The notes: generated from the letters alone by a model not told the origin. A DNA stretch of 63,403 nucleotides from Methanobacteriota archaeon (GCA_004195715.1 PSPX01000001.1:1-63403); one strand, 5' to 3'; shown: positions 8,201 through 17,566, numbered from the stretch's first letter. A program made the numbers and translations.

Positions 8201-9630
8201 TCGCCGACCTCGGCAGGTCGGTAAACAGTGTCCTGTCAGGCATCACCTCGGACATCTCCACCAGCTCGGAGTCCGATGAGGACTTCTCCTTCGGCCTCCA
8301 ATTAGAGGCCGACTCGACATTCGACCTAACCGTGGAGGCTGTGCACGGTGACGGCTCAATTAAGGCACCCACATGGGTTCACGGAGTCGCCTTCAAGGCG
8401 TCTCCCACGGGAATCGCCGACGGCTTCCACCTGAGAATTTGGTTGCCTGAACTTCCTCCATTGATCGACTTCTCGATTACTAGGCAGAACAAGCTCAATG
8501 GCCAGGATTGGGGCATCAGCATGGGTCTCGAAGGTTGGGTGCCGGCGCACAGCGAACTCATGGTCCAGATCTATGGGATTAATGGCCAAGATCTGCTATT
8601 GACCCTTCAGGGTCTGACCGTCGGAGCACCTACGAATCTCGGACTCGATGCGGTGTTCGAAATCAGATCGATCGGTGAGATAACAGAAGTCACAACCTCG
8701 ACCCACTACGTCCTCTCCGAGAGGTTGGACTGGGTCCACGTCCTGCTCATCAACAGAGAGGCGGGAAGCAGGACCGAGGTGATGATTCAGGACATCCCAG
8801 AGACCGTTGATTTGCAAGCTAGCATAGGCACGGCGATATCTATTGACATGACCGTCCCCGAACAGTACAGGCGCGACGGTTCTTCTGTCGGTGCCATCAT
8901 GATGCAGCAGATGCAGTGGCTGGATTCAGCATGGTGGCCGGCAACGGTGTTCCTGACCGATGTTCCCGGCTGGATCAACCTGACTACAGCCCCTTCGCTT
9001 GAGTTCGACATAACTCAAACTCTGGCTTTCCAAGGAACCCCGACGCTTGACTTCAGGGCCTCCGAGGAGGGCATGTCATTGTACATAGAGGTCTTTGGTA
9101 GGGCGATAAACAGGAGAGGAGACACAATCCTACTAGCCGAAGGAATGACCGATTTCATGTCGATTAGTACCACCAAGACGTTTGGTCTCTCCATCAGATC
9201 AGGTGGCGATGGGGTCGAACGCCTCTACATCAGGATGAGCAACGTCCCTGTCACACCTCCATTGGTCCTCGAGGAGATGGAGGCGCTAGGTGAGAACCTA
9301 CAGCGGGCCACGGTCAACATCAGGGAGTTAGTGGGCCCATACAGCATCATCGAGGTGGATGATGTTCAAGGTGAGAGAATCATTGTCTCGGCCCGTGCCT
9401 CAGCCGTTATCGAGGGCAATGAGTTCGACCTCAGGGGCGTCCTCCTCGACGCTCAGGTTACCGATGGCATTCCGACCGGTACGACCCTAGGGGTCAATGG
9501 ACTGGCCTCCGATCTCTCACTGCTCAACATGGTTCCAGGTATGAGCGGCTCGACCAAACACGTGATGGTCATCGAGCCATTCTCCTCTGCGATTCTTACG
9601 ATACTCGCGACATTAATGGGAGGTGATTGA
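5245..9630 (+). CDS. very large secreted protein, 1461 residues, unknown family
   Basis: An ATG with a strong GGAGGTG site 7 bases upstream begins a 40-residue signal peptide (hydrophobic core LLMALLFLLPILSPFSAVSG). No catalytic motif is visible. The sequence is beta-rich and Ser/Gly/Asp-rich, with a calcium-binding-like IDNDGDDDIEVG near residue 191. Two related segments, containing PVMLGDHLLLAKD near 696 and PVRMTGDHFLFHHD near 864, show internal duplication. The C-terminus ends in a short hydrophobic stretch (FSSAILTILATLMGG) that may anchor it. The next gene starts 1 base after the stop, so the two are probably co-transcribed and may act together. Function unknown; surface or extracellular structural protein is likely. 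Confidence 0.8.
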   Translation: MGNTGVRLVCRAPRANNSHTLLMALLFLLPILSPFSAVSGEARIESQDFEVLGQLSKVLEERQEMLDSNSVAQLAQPTIEGIANSVMPTGPSDPLANVNGTIDGASMVTTAPPQPQHPGPYNLLLNPNSSPPGQVDNIWQTLLNLTDYVIWTEYIDLEGNTIQSYEVVTFSANLLSLFDINSDPLLHEVDIDNDGDDDIEVGLKISWEFLSGWGFEEGVLWIEPGISYSVKVLDSSRNDPDWNQMDSLQVSLIKAFAYSGQDSILALGEGESYIWVVDSRFNTQPEDFILRIGIERFYFDISEASSDLLFTLIQALTLGIIGSGVDESGITFASISAPYAIEIRTPGQSDCPDRYSPDELLYASHIELNCGVTAGFGYLHFSPPDDNGDRDLWELAYVELSFHPNKDAVIIPEEVDIVIRTDSVLPENGLVDGENGLTTIEYWADQRTDLHIHFHENRSGLPPSESDDGSRGNVTDSVGWLRGMPAGSLSPGEIERVFRMLGSDGSQSQLPGELPSRLGLILGIKNFSRDNSENVDDPTLPVNPANPPKTLILLRSVQSVEEIDYDSWFLREGAPGDHRKIHISARDVPTAIVLYGSFELGGGATVDNSLDSEDSLDFVSKIVDNVLINIVDLFLDIGNVLNDIPSAVVDVISGGLDGTSGLQGRTFHLLLTDNWLVTRADMPIQSVSVQIGSSSHPVMLGDHLLLAKDRGLETVNGRNGPIDPLVPIAASIRFSGLVAFSLIDNDELDEQLMSLRTSSNEAFGFIYIEHPSEMLEGASFQALALSDIPDIISIQVSPSGMEYLASTGIESIVYTGMDGTQRQAATITGVPDSFSTTSGIVTGWSSSTPISSIEAQISNSTEPVRMTGDHFLFHHDQITGTSSISARLTGLSEVSWTEPIEMGASGPTGRGTAQISVSGDRALSINVDHAPTVGGDSLSVMASIDPLPSTVGIQIPTGSDSGSSLDVPEFNTSNGLSGVAFFISGFADLGRSVNSVLSGITSDISTSSESDEDFSFGLQLEADSTFDLTVEAVHGDGSIKAPTWVHGVAFKASPTGIADGFHLRIWLPELPPLIDFSITRQNKLNGQDWGISMGLEGWVPAHSELMVQIYGINGQDLLLTLQGLTVGAPTNLGLDAVFEIRSIGEITEVTTSTHYVLSERLDWVHVLLINREAGSRTEVMIQDIPETVDLQASIGTAISIDMTVPEQYRRDGSSVGAIMMQQMQWLDSAWWPATVFLTDVPGWINLTTAPSLEFDITQTLAFQGTPTLDFRASEEGMSLYIEVFGRAINRRGDTILLAEGMTDFMSISTTKTFGLSIRSGGDGVERLYIRMSNVPVTPPLVLEEMEALGENLQRATVNIRELVGPYSIIEVDDVQGERIIVSARASAVIEGNEFDLRGVLLDAQVTDGIPTGTTLGVNGLASDLSLLNMVPGMSGSTKHVMVIEPFSSAILTILATLMGGD

Positions 9631-9631
9631 G

Positions 9632-10186
9632 GTGGGTCTTCTAGAGAGGCTAAGGAGCGAGGACGAGGAGGCCGACACCCAGATTGCCCACGAGGTGTTA
9701 GAGCGAATCGAGGATGAAGCTAGGAGACACATCTCACCCACTCGAGTAATTTTCGCCTCTGTGACGGTCATACTTTTGCTCACAGCAAGTCTGTTTGTAC
9801 TGACCTGGATTGTTCCATATGACCGTGTTAGTGTAGACGTGGTGTATCGACAAGGAGGTCCCGGTCACGTAGTGCTGATCGAACTCGACAACGATGGCAG
9901 CCGCACCATAGAAGACATCGATCTGCAGGTCAGATTCATCGACTCAGAAGGAATAGAGATTTCCCGATCATCATTCCTCAGAGACTACCTTCCGGCGCAC
10001 TCTTCGGTATCAGGGGATGACATGGAACTGCTGGTCGACGGCGCCTCAGTGTGGGAGAACTACACCATCGAGGTCCTGCTCTACTACGACTCCTACTCCG
10101 GCCAGAGGAGCGAGAGGTGGACTCACAATGTGGGAGAGTGGACAATGGAGATATTCGCCGACAAGTCGCAGTACCGATTCCTGTAG
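9632..10186 (+). CDS. single-span membrane protein with extracytoplasmic beta domain
   Basis: GTG at 9632 lies 6 bases after GGAGGTG, a better-placed start than the GTG at 9623 that overlaps the upstream gene. The 184-residue product has an acidic, probably coiled cytosolic N-terminus (about 1-32), a membrane helix near 36-57 (VTVILLLTASLFVLTWIV), and an external domain of about 125 residues whose IELDNDGSRTIEDIDLQVRF pattern resembles CARDB/FxLD-type beta sandwiches. Coupled to the 1461-residue protein by position. It is probably its partner or membrane anchor, but this is inference. Confidence 0.75.
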   Translation: MGLLERLRSEDEEADTQIAHEVLERIEDEARRHISPTRVIFASVTVILLLTASLFVLTWIVPYDRVSVDVVYRQGGPGHVVLIELDNDGSRTIEDIDLQVRFIDSEGIEISRSSFLRDYLPAHSSVSGDDMELLVDGASVWENYTIEVLLYYDSYSGQRSERWTHNVGEWTMEIFADKSQYRFL

Positions 10187-10205
10187 TGTCCAATCATGAC
10201 TTTTC

Positions 10206-10224
10206 ATGGGTTCGTAGAACCCAT
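10206..10224 (+). promoter_or_regulatory. 8-bp perfect inverted repeat before the subtilase gene
   Basis: ATGGGTTC (10206-10213), loop GTA, GAACCCAT (10217-10224), 33 bases before the ATG at 10258 and 19 after the preceding stop. A GAGGAGG Shine-Dalgarno-like run lies between it and the start. Same 8-3-8 geometry as the repeats at 5223, 14758, 33023 and 53438. Confidence 0.6.
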
Positions 10225-10257
10225 ACGCTCAAATTGAGGAGGACGAGGCGATAGCCG

Positions 10258-13200
10258 ATGACAAAGCGCTCAGTGACACTGATGATGACAATTCTTCTGT
10301 TGTCCTACGCCCCTATTCTCGATCAGTCATCGACTGAGGGCAATACCTCCATGGAATCCTTGGATCGCATGGTCGAGAAAGTGGAAATTTCTCCTGACCC
10401 AAACAGCATTCAAGACCTCGGTGCCCCACTTATCTACTCCGGCTTCGAGGATTTCCGAGCGATAAGAGCTGACTCCAGCATCGGCGTCTACACTCAAGTC
10501 GGATTGCTTCCGGCAGTTCAGATGAGCGTCGAGCTGGCTAATCCACGAAACGACCTCGCAGTAGTCCTCATCGACGGCGAGGTTGGCCTCTGGGAGGCGA
10601 GGCAGGCACTGCTTGAAGCAGCTGATATCGAAATCAGATCTACCATTCCTCCCTCTGGATTCCTAGTACAGGCTGCGCCCGAAAGTCTCTCCACACTTTC
10701 TCAGGTCAAAGAAGTTGAAGCGGTACACGAAGTCCCAGCCGGCCTTCTGGTTCATCCCGATTTGAGAATGGACAACGGGGACCAAACACTCCTCGTCGAA
10801 GTACTTGGTTGGAAGAACTCTGACCTAGTCCGGCAAGACCGGCCAGGCATGGGTTTTGAGGATTCCCTGAGCATCGCCGCATCACTCTGGTTGCAGGAGG
10901 CGTGGTCACCAGAGCAGGGCAGAATGTGGGGCATGATATCCCCTAGTGAAGTGGCCGATTTAGCCAGACATCCCTCTGTCGCTTATGTCGCCCCCATGCC
11001 CCTTATGGTTCTGCATAACGACCAAGCTAGGGTCCACATGGGCATTAACTCAGTTGAGACTACCTTCATCACCGGATTGAATGGCAGCGGGCAGAAGATT
11101 GCTGTGGGCGATTCCGGCCTCGACGATGATCATGGTGACTTCACAGGACGAATCGCTGGCCTGACTTCGGTCACTCCCGGAGATTCATCGACAGCAGATC
11201 TCTCAGACGGGCACGGCACCCATGTTGCCTGCACGGTGTTGGGTGACGGATTCCGCAGCAGCGGCACCTACCAAGGAGTAGCACCCGAGGCCCAAGTCTA
11301 CTTCCAGGCGATGGAGGACGACGATACTGGGCAGTTGTACAGTTACGGCATCAACAGCATGTTGAATTCCGCTTACAATAACGGCGTCCGATTGCACACA
11401 AACAGCTGGGGTGCCGGTAGCGGAGGTGGCAGCTATTCGACCCAATCAGAGGATGCGGATTCCCGCACCTCGACATGGGATCAATACTGGTCTTATCAGG
11501 GTATGACCGTGCTGTTCGCAGCCGGCAACGAGAGGAACGAAGGAGTCTCACCACCTGGGACTGCAAAGAACGTAATCACCGTTGGCGGACACAAGAACCG
11601 ATACAGCGGTGCTCCTGACGAAATGTACTACTGGAGCAGCCGTGGTCCGACTGATGATGGGAGAATCAAACCAGACCTAGTCGCTCCGGGGGACTACGTC
11701 AGGTCGTGCAAATCACAGGAGGCGGACAGCGCCCAGGGCTCATGGAGCAACAACTGGTACCTTGAGTATAGCGGCACCTCGATGTCTACCCCGGCTGCGG
11801 CCGGAGCGGCTGTCCTAGTCAGAGAGTACCTGATGGAGGTGATTGGCAGGCAGGCGCCACAGGGCGCCCTAATCAAGGGACTTCTGATACTCGGCGCTCA
11901 GGATATGGGTACTCGCGATATACCCAACAACGATGAGGGGTGGGGCCGACTGAATCTCGTAGAGTCGCTGATTCCAGACAACGATGTCGGTATCTTTGTC
12001 GACGATCGCTCGCGACTCTCCAGTGGACAGACGAGCGAGTACTCCTTCGATATCACTCGCGCGGGCGAGCCGATGAAGGTGGTACTGACTTGGTCCGACT
12101 ACCCTGGCTCATCTTCTTCTTCGACCCAACTTAGGAACGACCTCGACCTTGAGGTCATATCCCCCAACGGACAGATTACGTACAAGGGAAACGCCTTCGT
12201 AAACGGACGATCAGTCACTGGCGGGACCAAGGACTCCACCAACAACGTCGAGGTCGTGCTAATCGACAACGCAGCTACAGGGACGTGGACGGTGCGCGTG
12301 CGCGACGCCCAGCATGGTGGCAGCCGGACTTGGCAGCCATATGCTCTCGCTGTTCGCGGCGTCAATGTCAATGATTTGAGCCCGGATCCCACCTTCGTCC
12401 AGAACTCCTTTGAAATTTCATCTCCTATCCCCCAAGTCGGAGAGGAGGTCGACATCTCTGTCGTCATCCAGAACCAAGGTGCCGGTTCGGTTGCCGATCT
12501 ATCGGTCATCGCCCGAGCCGACAGCAATCTACTTGGCACCCGTCAGTTGAGTATGTCTCCCGGAGAATCGGCAGTACTCGAGTGGAACTGGACACCGACT
12601 CAAGAGGGGGATGTGGAGTTTACCTTCCACATAGACCCGAGTGATACAGTAGAGGAAGTATCAGAGACCAACAACTACCTCACTCATACTGTCATTGTCA
12701 GCGCACCCGGAGTCAGGGTGTCCTCAGAACAGGAGACCGTCACCCTCGGTGATGCGACAGACAGTTCGACCACTTGGCAACTCTCGCTGATGAATACCGC
12801 TCTGTTCGAGACCAACGCTACAATAGAGGTCAGTGACCCCGTGCGGATGCAGGATGGAGTACAGTATGATTGGTTCACTTCGTTCACCTCGAACACCTTC
12901 AATCTGGAGGCAGCCGAAATCGAATCAGTCAGTCTGACCATGGTACATCCCGCACCTCCACCTCCCGGACTCTACAGTATGGTGGTTACTGGCACAGACG
13001 TTGAGAACAGTGTAACCTCAGAGTTGGCGATATTCTTTGACGTGCCCGTGCTGGCCGGAGCCGAAATTGTGATGCCAGGGGAGCAGTTCCTAGTGAGTCC
13101 GCTTGAGTCCACAGAACTGCAGATTCTGGTCTTCAACGAGGGCAACGGTGCTCAGGCCTATGATGTGGAACTGGTATCACCGGCCGGTTGGCATCTCGGA

Positions 13201-14751
13201 TTCGACACGCTTGGCGCCTTCGCTGGATCATCACATGGTTCAACCGGAACCATGGCTAGGGACGCCGGACGAACGGTCGACATCACCATCAATCCTCCAG
13301 GAGCTATGATTCCTGCGGGATCCGTGTTCGATGCTGCGATAATCATCCACTCACGAGTCAGTTCCGACTCCTGGACCGAGGACATTTCACTTGTGGTCAA
13401 GGCGATAGACGAGGTCAGTACGACACCTTCCTCCGACGGCGCCGAGCACGACATCTCCCCTGACGCGCTACTAGAAATTGAGGTGGATCTCAACAATCTG
13501 GGCAATCGGATGCTGGACCTGCAGCCGTATGTGCGCAATATTCCCGGAGGATGGTCTGTATCGGGAGGGCTGGGCACCATCAGTATCCCCGCGGGAGAAT
13601 CTGCTGTCTGGTCCGTGGCACTGCAGGGCAACGGAGTAGCGGTTAGCGGGAATCTTGAACTCAGATTCGCTACCGATGATGGCTTTTACGTAGACTGGAA
13701 CAGGACTCTAAACGTCCTCTCAGGCGCAATCCCCTCTCTGAATTTCCACATGGTTGCTCTGCCCGACGGAACCGTCTCAGACTATCCACTTGGAGTTGGG
13801 TTCCACCCAGTCGGAGAGCCCGGCTTTGACCTCGCTTGGACAGTTACCAACCAAGGCTCTACCACATGGCGCCCTACTACTTACCTCGAGGTGCCGGACG
13901 ACGACTGGTCATCGAGTTGCTCCGCCCCCTCTACACTTTCAGCGGGCGCCTCGTCCACAGTTTGGTGCACGGTAGTGATACCTCTGTCAGCCGAGGCCTC
14001 CTCCGAGCCCATTGTCACACTAGTGATGCAAGGCGAAGGCGTCGAAGTGAGCGATTCGATATCACTACTGGTTGAGTCTGTTTCTAGGGTGAGTTGGATC
14101 CTGAACAACCAACCTACAGGGCACGAGGGCTACCCGACTACACTGTACCTCGATTTACAGAATACCGGCAACTCGGAGATATCTCACATTCTCCAAGTAT
14201 CTGGTCCCGAGGGGTGGAACCCGCTGATTCTTGATGGAGTGGTGGTTAACTTGAGGCCCGGAGAGACCCGGAGCCTTGATGTTGGATTCACTCCTAATTC
14301 TGGGGGCGATGGAACTCTTGTGGTCGAATTGGCCGATGCCGATGACGTCGAAGCCTCCTCATTCAGCATGGAGATCGACGTACTTCCGGCTGCTAAGGTG
14401 CAAGGAACATCGATTCTAGAGACGCTAATGATTGCAGTTTTGGTACTCGCTCTGGTCGGCGGTGGCCTCTATGTTTATTCTCGCAGGGGAGGCGATTCTT
14501 CAAGTCTGATTCAAACTGAAGCACTGAGCAAGATAGCCGACAGTTTCGGGTTGGGTGAGAAGGAGGAAGAGGAGAGCAGCGGAATCCCCTGCTGGATTTG
14601 CAGTCAGGACATCACATTAGGAGAGGCTTGGGCCTGTTCCGAGTGCGGTGCGAGATACCACAAGTCAGACCAGGTGCAGGGCTGCGATGTCTTCTCCATG
14701 GGCAATTGTATGCACTGCGACGCCCCTTCCGACGATCTCGTCGAAGCGTGA
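10258..14751 (+). CDS. membrane-anchored subtilisin-like serine protease (S8) with C-terminal zinc finger
   Basis: 1497 residues. Signal peptide at 1-25; a propeptide-like region to about 260; then the subtilase domain with catalytic Asp285 (VGDSGLD), His319 (DGHGTHVA), oxyanion Asn424 (AAGNE) and Ser508 (GTSMSTPAAAG). A P/proprotein-convertase-like beta domain and several CARDB-type modules follow (from about 720). A membrane helix lies near 1388-1408 (IAVLVLALVGGGLYVYSRR). The cytosolic tail of about 85 residues ends in a cysteine/histidine-rich finger (CWIC, CSEC, HK, C, CMHC). It would digest external protein at the cell surface. The cytosolic finger is unusual for a subtilase and hints at signalling or anchoring inside the cell. 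Confidence 0.93.
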   Translation: MTKRSVTLMMTILLLSYAPILDQSSTEGNTSMESLDRMVEKVEISPDPNSIQDLGAPLIYSGFEDFRAIRADSSIGVYTQVGLLPAVQMSVELANPRNDLAVVLIDGEVGLWEARQALLEAADIEIRSTIPPSGFLVQAAPESLSTLSQVKEVEAVHEVPAGLLVHPDLRMDNGDQTLLVEVLGWKNSDLVRQDRPGMGFEDSLSIAASLWLQEAWSPEQGRMWGMISPSEVADLARHPSVAYVAPMPLMVLHNDQARVHMGINSVETTFITGLNGSGQKIAVGDSGLDDDHGDFTGRIAGLTSVTPGDSSTADLSDGHGTHVACTVLGDGFRSSGTYQGVAPEAQVYFQAMEDDDTGQLYSYGINSMLNSAYNNGVRLHTNSWGAGSGGGSYSTQSEDADSRTSTWDQYWSYQGMTVLFAAGNERNEGVSPPGTAKNVITVGGHKNRYSGAPDEMYYWSSRGPTDDGRIKPDLVAPGDYVRSCKSQEADSAQGSWSNNWYLEYSGTSMSTPAAAGAAVLVREYLMEVIGRQAPQGALIKGLLILGAQDMGTRDIPNNDEGWGRLNLVESLIPDNDVGIFVDDRSRLSSGQTSEYSFDITRAGEPMKVVLTWSDYPGSSSSSTQLRNDLDLEVISPNGQITYKGNAFVNGRSVTGGTKDSTNNVEVVLIDNAATGTWTVRVRDAQHGGSRTWQPYALAVRGVNVNDLSPDPTFVQNSFEISSPIPQVGEEVDISVVIQNQGAGSVADLSVIARADSNLLGTRQLSMSPGESAVLEWNWTPTQEGDVEFTFHIDPSDTVEEVSETNNYLTHTVIVSAPGVRVSSEQETVTLGDATDSSTTWQLSLMNTALFETNATIEVSDPVRMQDGVQYDWFTSFTSNTFNLEAAEIESVSLTMVHPAPPPPGLYSMVVTGTDVENSVTSELAIFFDVPVLAGAEIVMPGEQFLVSPLESTELQILVFNEGNGAQAYDVELVSPAGWHLGFDTLGAFAGSSHGSTGTMARDAGRTVDITINPPGAMIPAGSVFDAAIIIHSRVSSDSWTEDISLVVKAIDEVSTTPSSDGAEHDISPDALLEIEVDLNNLGNRMLDLQPYVRNIPGGWSVSGGLGTISIPAGESAVWSVALQGNGVAVSGNLELRFATDDGFYVDWNRTLNVLSGAIPSLNFHMVALPDGTVSDYPLGVGFHPVGEPGFDLAWTVTNQGSTTWRPTTYLEVPDDDWSSSCSAPSTLSAGASSTVWCTVVIPLSAEASSEPIVTLVMQGEGVEVSDSISLLVESVSRVSWILNNQPTGHEGYPTTLYLDLQNTGNSEISHILQVSGPEGWNPLILDGVVVNLRPGETRSLDVGFTPNSGGDGTLVVELADADDVEASSFSMEIDVLPAAKVQGTSILETLMIAVLVLALVGGGLYVYSRRGGDSSSLIQTEALSKIADSFGLGEKEEEESSGIPCWICSQDITLGEAWACSECGARYHKSDQVQGCDVFSMGNCMHCDAPSDDLVEA

Positions 14752-14757
14752 ATTTAC

Positions 14758-14776
14758 CGCGACCCAAGGGGTCGCG
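14758..14776 (+). promoter_or_regulatory. 8-bp perfect inverted repeat after the subtilase stop
   Basis: CGCGACCC (14758-14765), loop AAG, GGGTCGCG (14769-14776). It starts 6 bases after the subtilase stop and 41 before the next start. A TATA-like CTTAGA (14789-14794) lies after the repeat, about 27 bases before the next start, so here it would sit upstream of the promoter; it could therefore be a terminator. There is no T-run. Confidence 0.6.
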
Positions 14777-14817
14777 TCGCCCGAAGTCCTTAGAGGGACG
14801 GTTATGTCGGGGTGCCA

Positions 14818-17511
14818 ATGAAGCGCAGTTCATCTGCCATCATTCTAACCGCGATGTTGTTGCTCACAATCGTAACACCGTTAGCCGCAGCAGCGGTATC
14901 AGTATCTCTTTCTGCAAACCCCACGGCTCAGGAGGCTACTCCAGATGACGACGCGGAGTACGATATCATCGTGACCAATGATGGGGATGAGGATGTCTCA
15001 GTGGCTCTCAGTACCCAACAGGGCAATGACTGCAACGGTTTCTCCTCCTCTCTGGATACTTACCAGGTATCTGTGAATGAAGGTGAATCGGAGACAGTCA
15101 AGCTAACCGTCACCGTGAACGACCAGGCAGATGGCGACTGTGAGACAACGGTGAACGCCCAAGCCACTGGTGGAATAGGATCTCCTGCCAACGATGATGT
15201 CACGGTGACGACCACCGCAGGTGACGGTGGCGGACTCTACTCGGTGAAGCTGACTACAGATGAGCAGTTGAAGTCCTACGACGGCGACTCGACCGAGTCC
15301 GATAGCGTGGTTTGGGACGTCGAGGTCGAGAACAACGGCGAGCAGCAGGCCAACGTCCAGTTGGAGATGACTTCGGACAGTGACTGCGAGTCTGACTCTC
15401 TCGATGCCACCGTAGATCCTCAGGTTCTGCAACTGGACCCAGAGGACAAAGAGACCGTCGAAGTGACTGTGGACGTACCTGACGGCAGTTCAACCGAAGC
15501 GGGTGATCACTGCTTCATCCTCAAGGCCACTGTGACTAACGACCCCAATGCGGCCGACCAAGCCGAGGACAACATCACCTTGACTCTCAAGATACCGGAG
15601 CGCAAGGAGTGTGACCCTGACCTGCAGTTCACCTCACACAACCTCGATCCGGGGGATTCAGCCACCAACTCGTTCGAGGTCGATAACATCGGGAACACGG
15701 AATGGACCGTGACTGCCAACGCACAAGCTCAGAATTCCGACTACGATATCACAGGATGGGTGGACTTCGACAGCCCCCTGAGCAAACTTCTCTCTGAGCC
15801 AGGCGGTTCGCAGGACAGCCACACTTTCACCTTCAGCGTGACTCCTGATGACTCCATCGAATCTGGGACGCAAGTGGGAATCAAGATTCAGGGACGTGCT
15901 GGTACCTCGGTCGGTTGTGAGCAGATTCTAACTGTCACCGTCGGCCAGAGTCACGATGCTTCCATGACCCTGAGCAAGAACAAACTCAGCAACGTCGAAC
16001 CGGGTAGCTCTGACACGGTTACGGTCCAGATCACCAATCAAGGCAATGGTATGGAGACCATGTCCATCGGGGCCTCAGGACTGCCACCGGGGTGGCAGAT
16101 TTCATTCTCTCAGACCTCAGTGACTGTTGGCAGTTCACACTCCGGCAACAACAAAGAGACAGTGACTGCAGAGATATTCGTCCCCGAGGACGCTAGCGCG
16201 GCTGAGGACACGGTCATCACCTTCACAGTCGGACGTGGTGGAGGGAGCACCCCTTACGACACCAAGGACCTCACAGTGTCAGTGGCTGCGCGTCACAGCG
16301 TCACCACTTCGATACTCTCGACCCAGCAGACCGGCCGAACGGATCAGACAATCCAGTTCCCTATCGATGTGACCAACTCAGGGAACATCCAGGACACTTT
16401 CAAGTTACAGGCCTGCGACCCGGGAGATAATACAGGATGCAACTCTCCGATGTGGGAGTCGTCATTCTCCGACTCGCAGGGAAACACAATCTCACAAATT
16501 ATCCTTGACCCCAGTCAGAAGCAGACCGTCTATCTTGACATCTTAGTTGAGGGCGAGGAGGACGCTGATTCGGTTACCGTGCTTGCACGGATAGCTATCT
16601 ATGGGACCTCCGAGGCGGACGAGTATACTGTCAGTGTGGTGGTCTCGAACTTCAACTACGCAATGGCCATCTCTCCCCAGAATCCCGGTGAGGTACCTGA
16701 CCAGATTGAAGCAACCCTCCCTCCGGGTGGTTCCATGACTGCCGCATTCTGGATCGAGAACACAGGGGACTATCCCGGTGGAGACAAAGCTGTGATCACC
16801 GTCATCGGCATGGAGTCATCCGTACTCAGGACGATGACGATTGAAGGCGTCGAGATTGATGGGACCGTGACGCTGGGAATAGGAGAGAGAGTACTCGTCG
16901 AGGTCCAGATTGACGTTCTCGAAGGAGTCGCAAACGGCGTCTCTGGCGTGGTCAAGGTGAGTGCTTCTTCGGAGAGGAACACAGCTCAGAGCACTTCGGT
17001 CGATATTGTGGTTGAGGTGAGGACCATCCACGATCTCAGATTCACCCTTGAAGGCGAGGACGAGCAGAACGCCGAATACCCGAATAAGGCCTATTTCATC
17101 CTCTACATCACTAATCATGGCAACATCGTTGAAGATGTCCAAGTTCTGTCCAGCGAGTCCTTGAGGGGTTGGACTGTCAATGTCGATTTCGACGAGTTTG
17201 AACTTGAACCTGGGCTGACAAAAGAGGTTCAAGTGAGTGTCACGCCACCTAGCGATCTGCTCGATGACGATACCTACATGTTCACTGTCACGGTGCAACC
17301 CGAGGGAATTGCAGTAGCTGGTGAACCCATCGATTTGACAGTGACCTCACAGATGCCATCGACCTTCATCGGCCTATCTGAGGAAATGGCTCAAGCGCTT
17401 GTCTACGGGTCTATCATTCTGGGCGCAATTTTGGTCATCGTACTGTTCTTCCGCTCGCGTTCGGAGAACCGCCGAATAGTCGAAGCACTTGAAAATCAGT
17501 TTGAGGACTAG
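14818..17511 (+). CDS. CARDB/NEW3-type surface protein with C-terminal anchor
   Basis: 897 residues from ATG 14818 (GTG at 14812 also possible). Signal peptide at 1-28 (ILTAMLLLTIVTPLAAAA). The ectodomain is a chain of about seven Ig-like modules of the CARDB/NPCBM-associated type, each marked by an N-x-G-N/D turn (VTNDGDED, VENNGEQQ, VDNIGNTE, ITNQGNGM, VTNSGNIQ, ITNHGNIV) and paired cysteines in several modules. A membrane helix near 860-880 (VYGSIILGAILVIVLFF) precedes a short basic cytosolic tail. No catalytic motif. Probably a cell-surface binding or structural protein, last of the block and followed directly by the complex I operon. Confidence 0.82.
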   Translation: MKRSSSAIILTAMLLLTIVTPLAAAAVSVSLSANPTAQEATPDDDAEYDIIVTNDGDEDVSVALSTQQGNDCNGFSSSLDTYQVSVNEGESETVKLTVTVNDQADGDCETTVNAQATGGIGSPANDDVTVTTTAGDGGGLYSVKLTTDEQLKSYDGDSTESDSVVWDVEVENNGEQQANVQLEMTSDSDCESDSLDATVDPQVLQLDPEDKETVEVTVDVPDGSSTEAGDHCFILKATVTNDPNAADQAEDNITLTLKIPERKECDPDLQFTSHNLDPGDSATNSFEVDNIGNTEWTVTANAQAQNSDYDITGWVDFDSPLSKLLSEPGGSQDSHTFTFSVTPDDSIESGTQVGIKIQGRAGTSVGCEQILTVTVGQSHDASMTLSKNKLSNVEPGSSDTVTVQITNQGNGMETMSIGASGLPPGWQISFSQTSVTVGSSHSGNNKETVTAEIFVPEDASAAEDTVITFTVGRGGGSTPYDTKDLTVSVAARHSVTTSILSTQQTGRTDQTIQFPIDVTNSGNIQDTFKLQACDPGDNTGCNSPMWESSFSDSQGNTISQIILDPSQKQTVYLDILVEGEEDADSVTVLARIAIYGTSEADEYTVSVVVSNFNYAMAISPQNPGEVPDQIEATLPPGGSMTAAFWIENTGDYPGGDKAVITVIGMESSVLRTMTIEGVEIDGTVTLGIGERVLVEVQIDVLEGVANGVSGVVKVSASSERNTAQSTSVDIVVEVRTIHDLRFTLEGEDEQNAEYPNKAYFILYITNHGNIVEDVQVLSSESLRGWTVNVDFDEFELEPGLTKEVQVSVTPPSDLLDDDTYMFTVTVQPEGIAVAGEPIDLTVTSQMPSTFIGLSEEMAQALVYGSIILGAILVIVLFFRSRSENRRIVEALENQFED

Positions 17512-17566
17512 TCGCGACTCCAAAGTCGAGTCCGGATAGGCTTATTGCCGAAATTCAGGTGCAATG

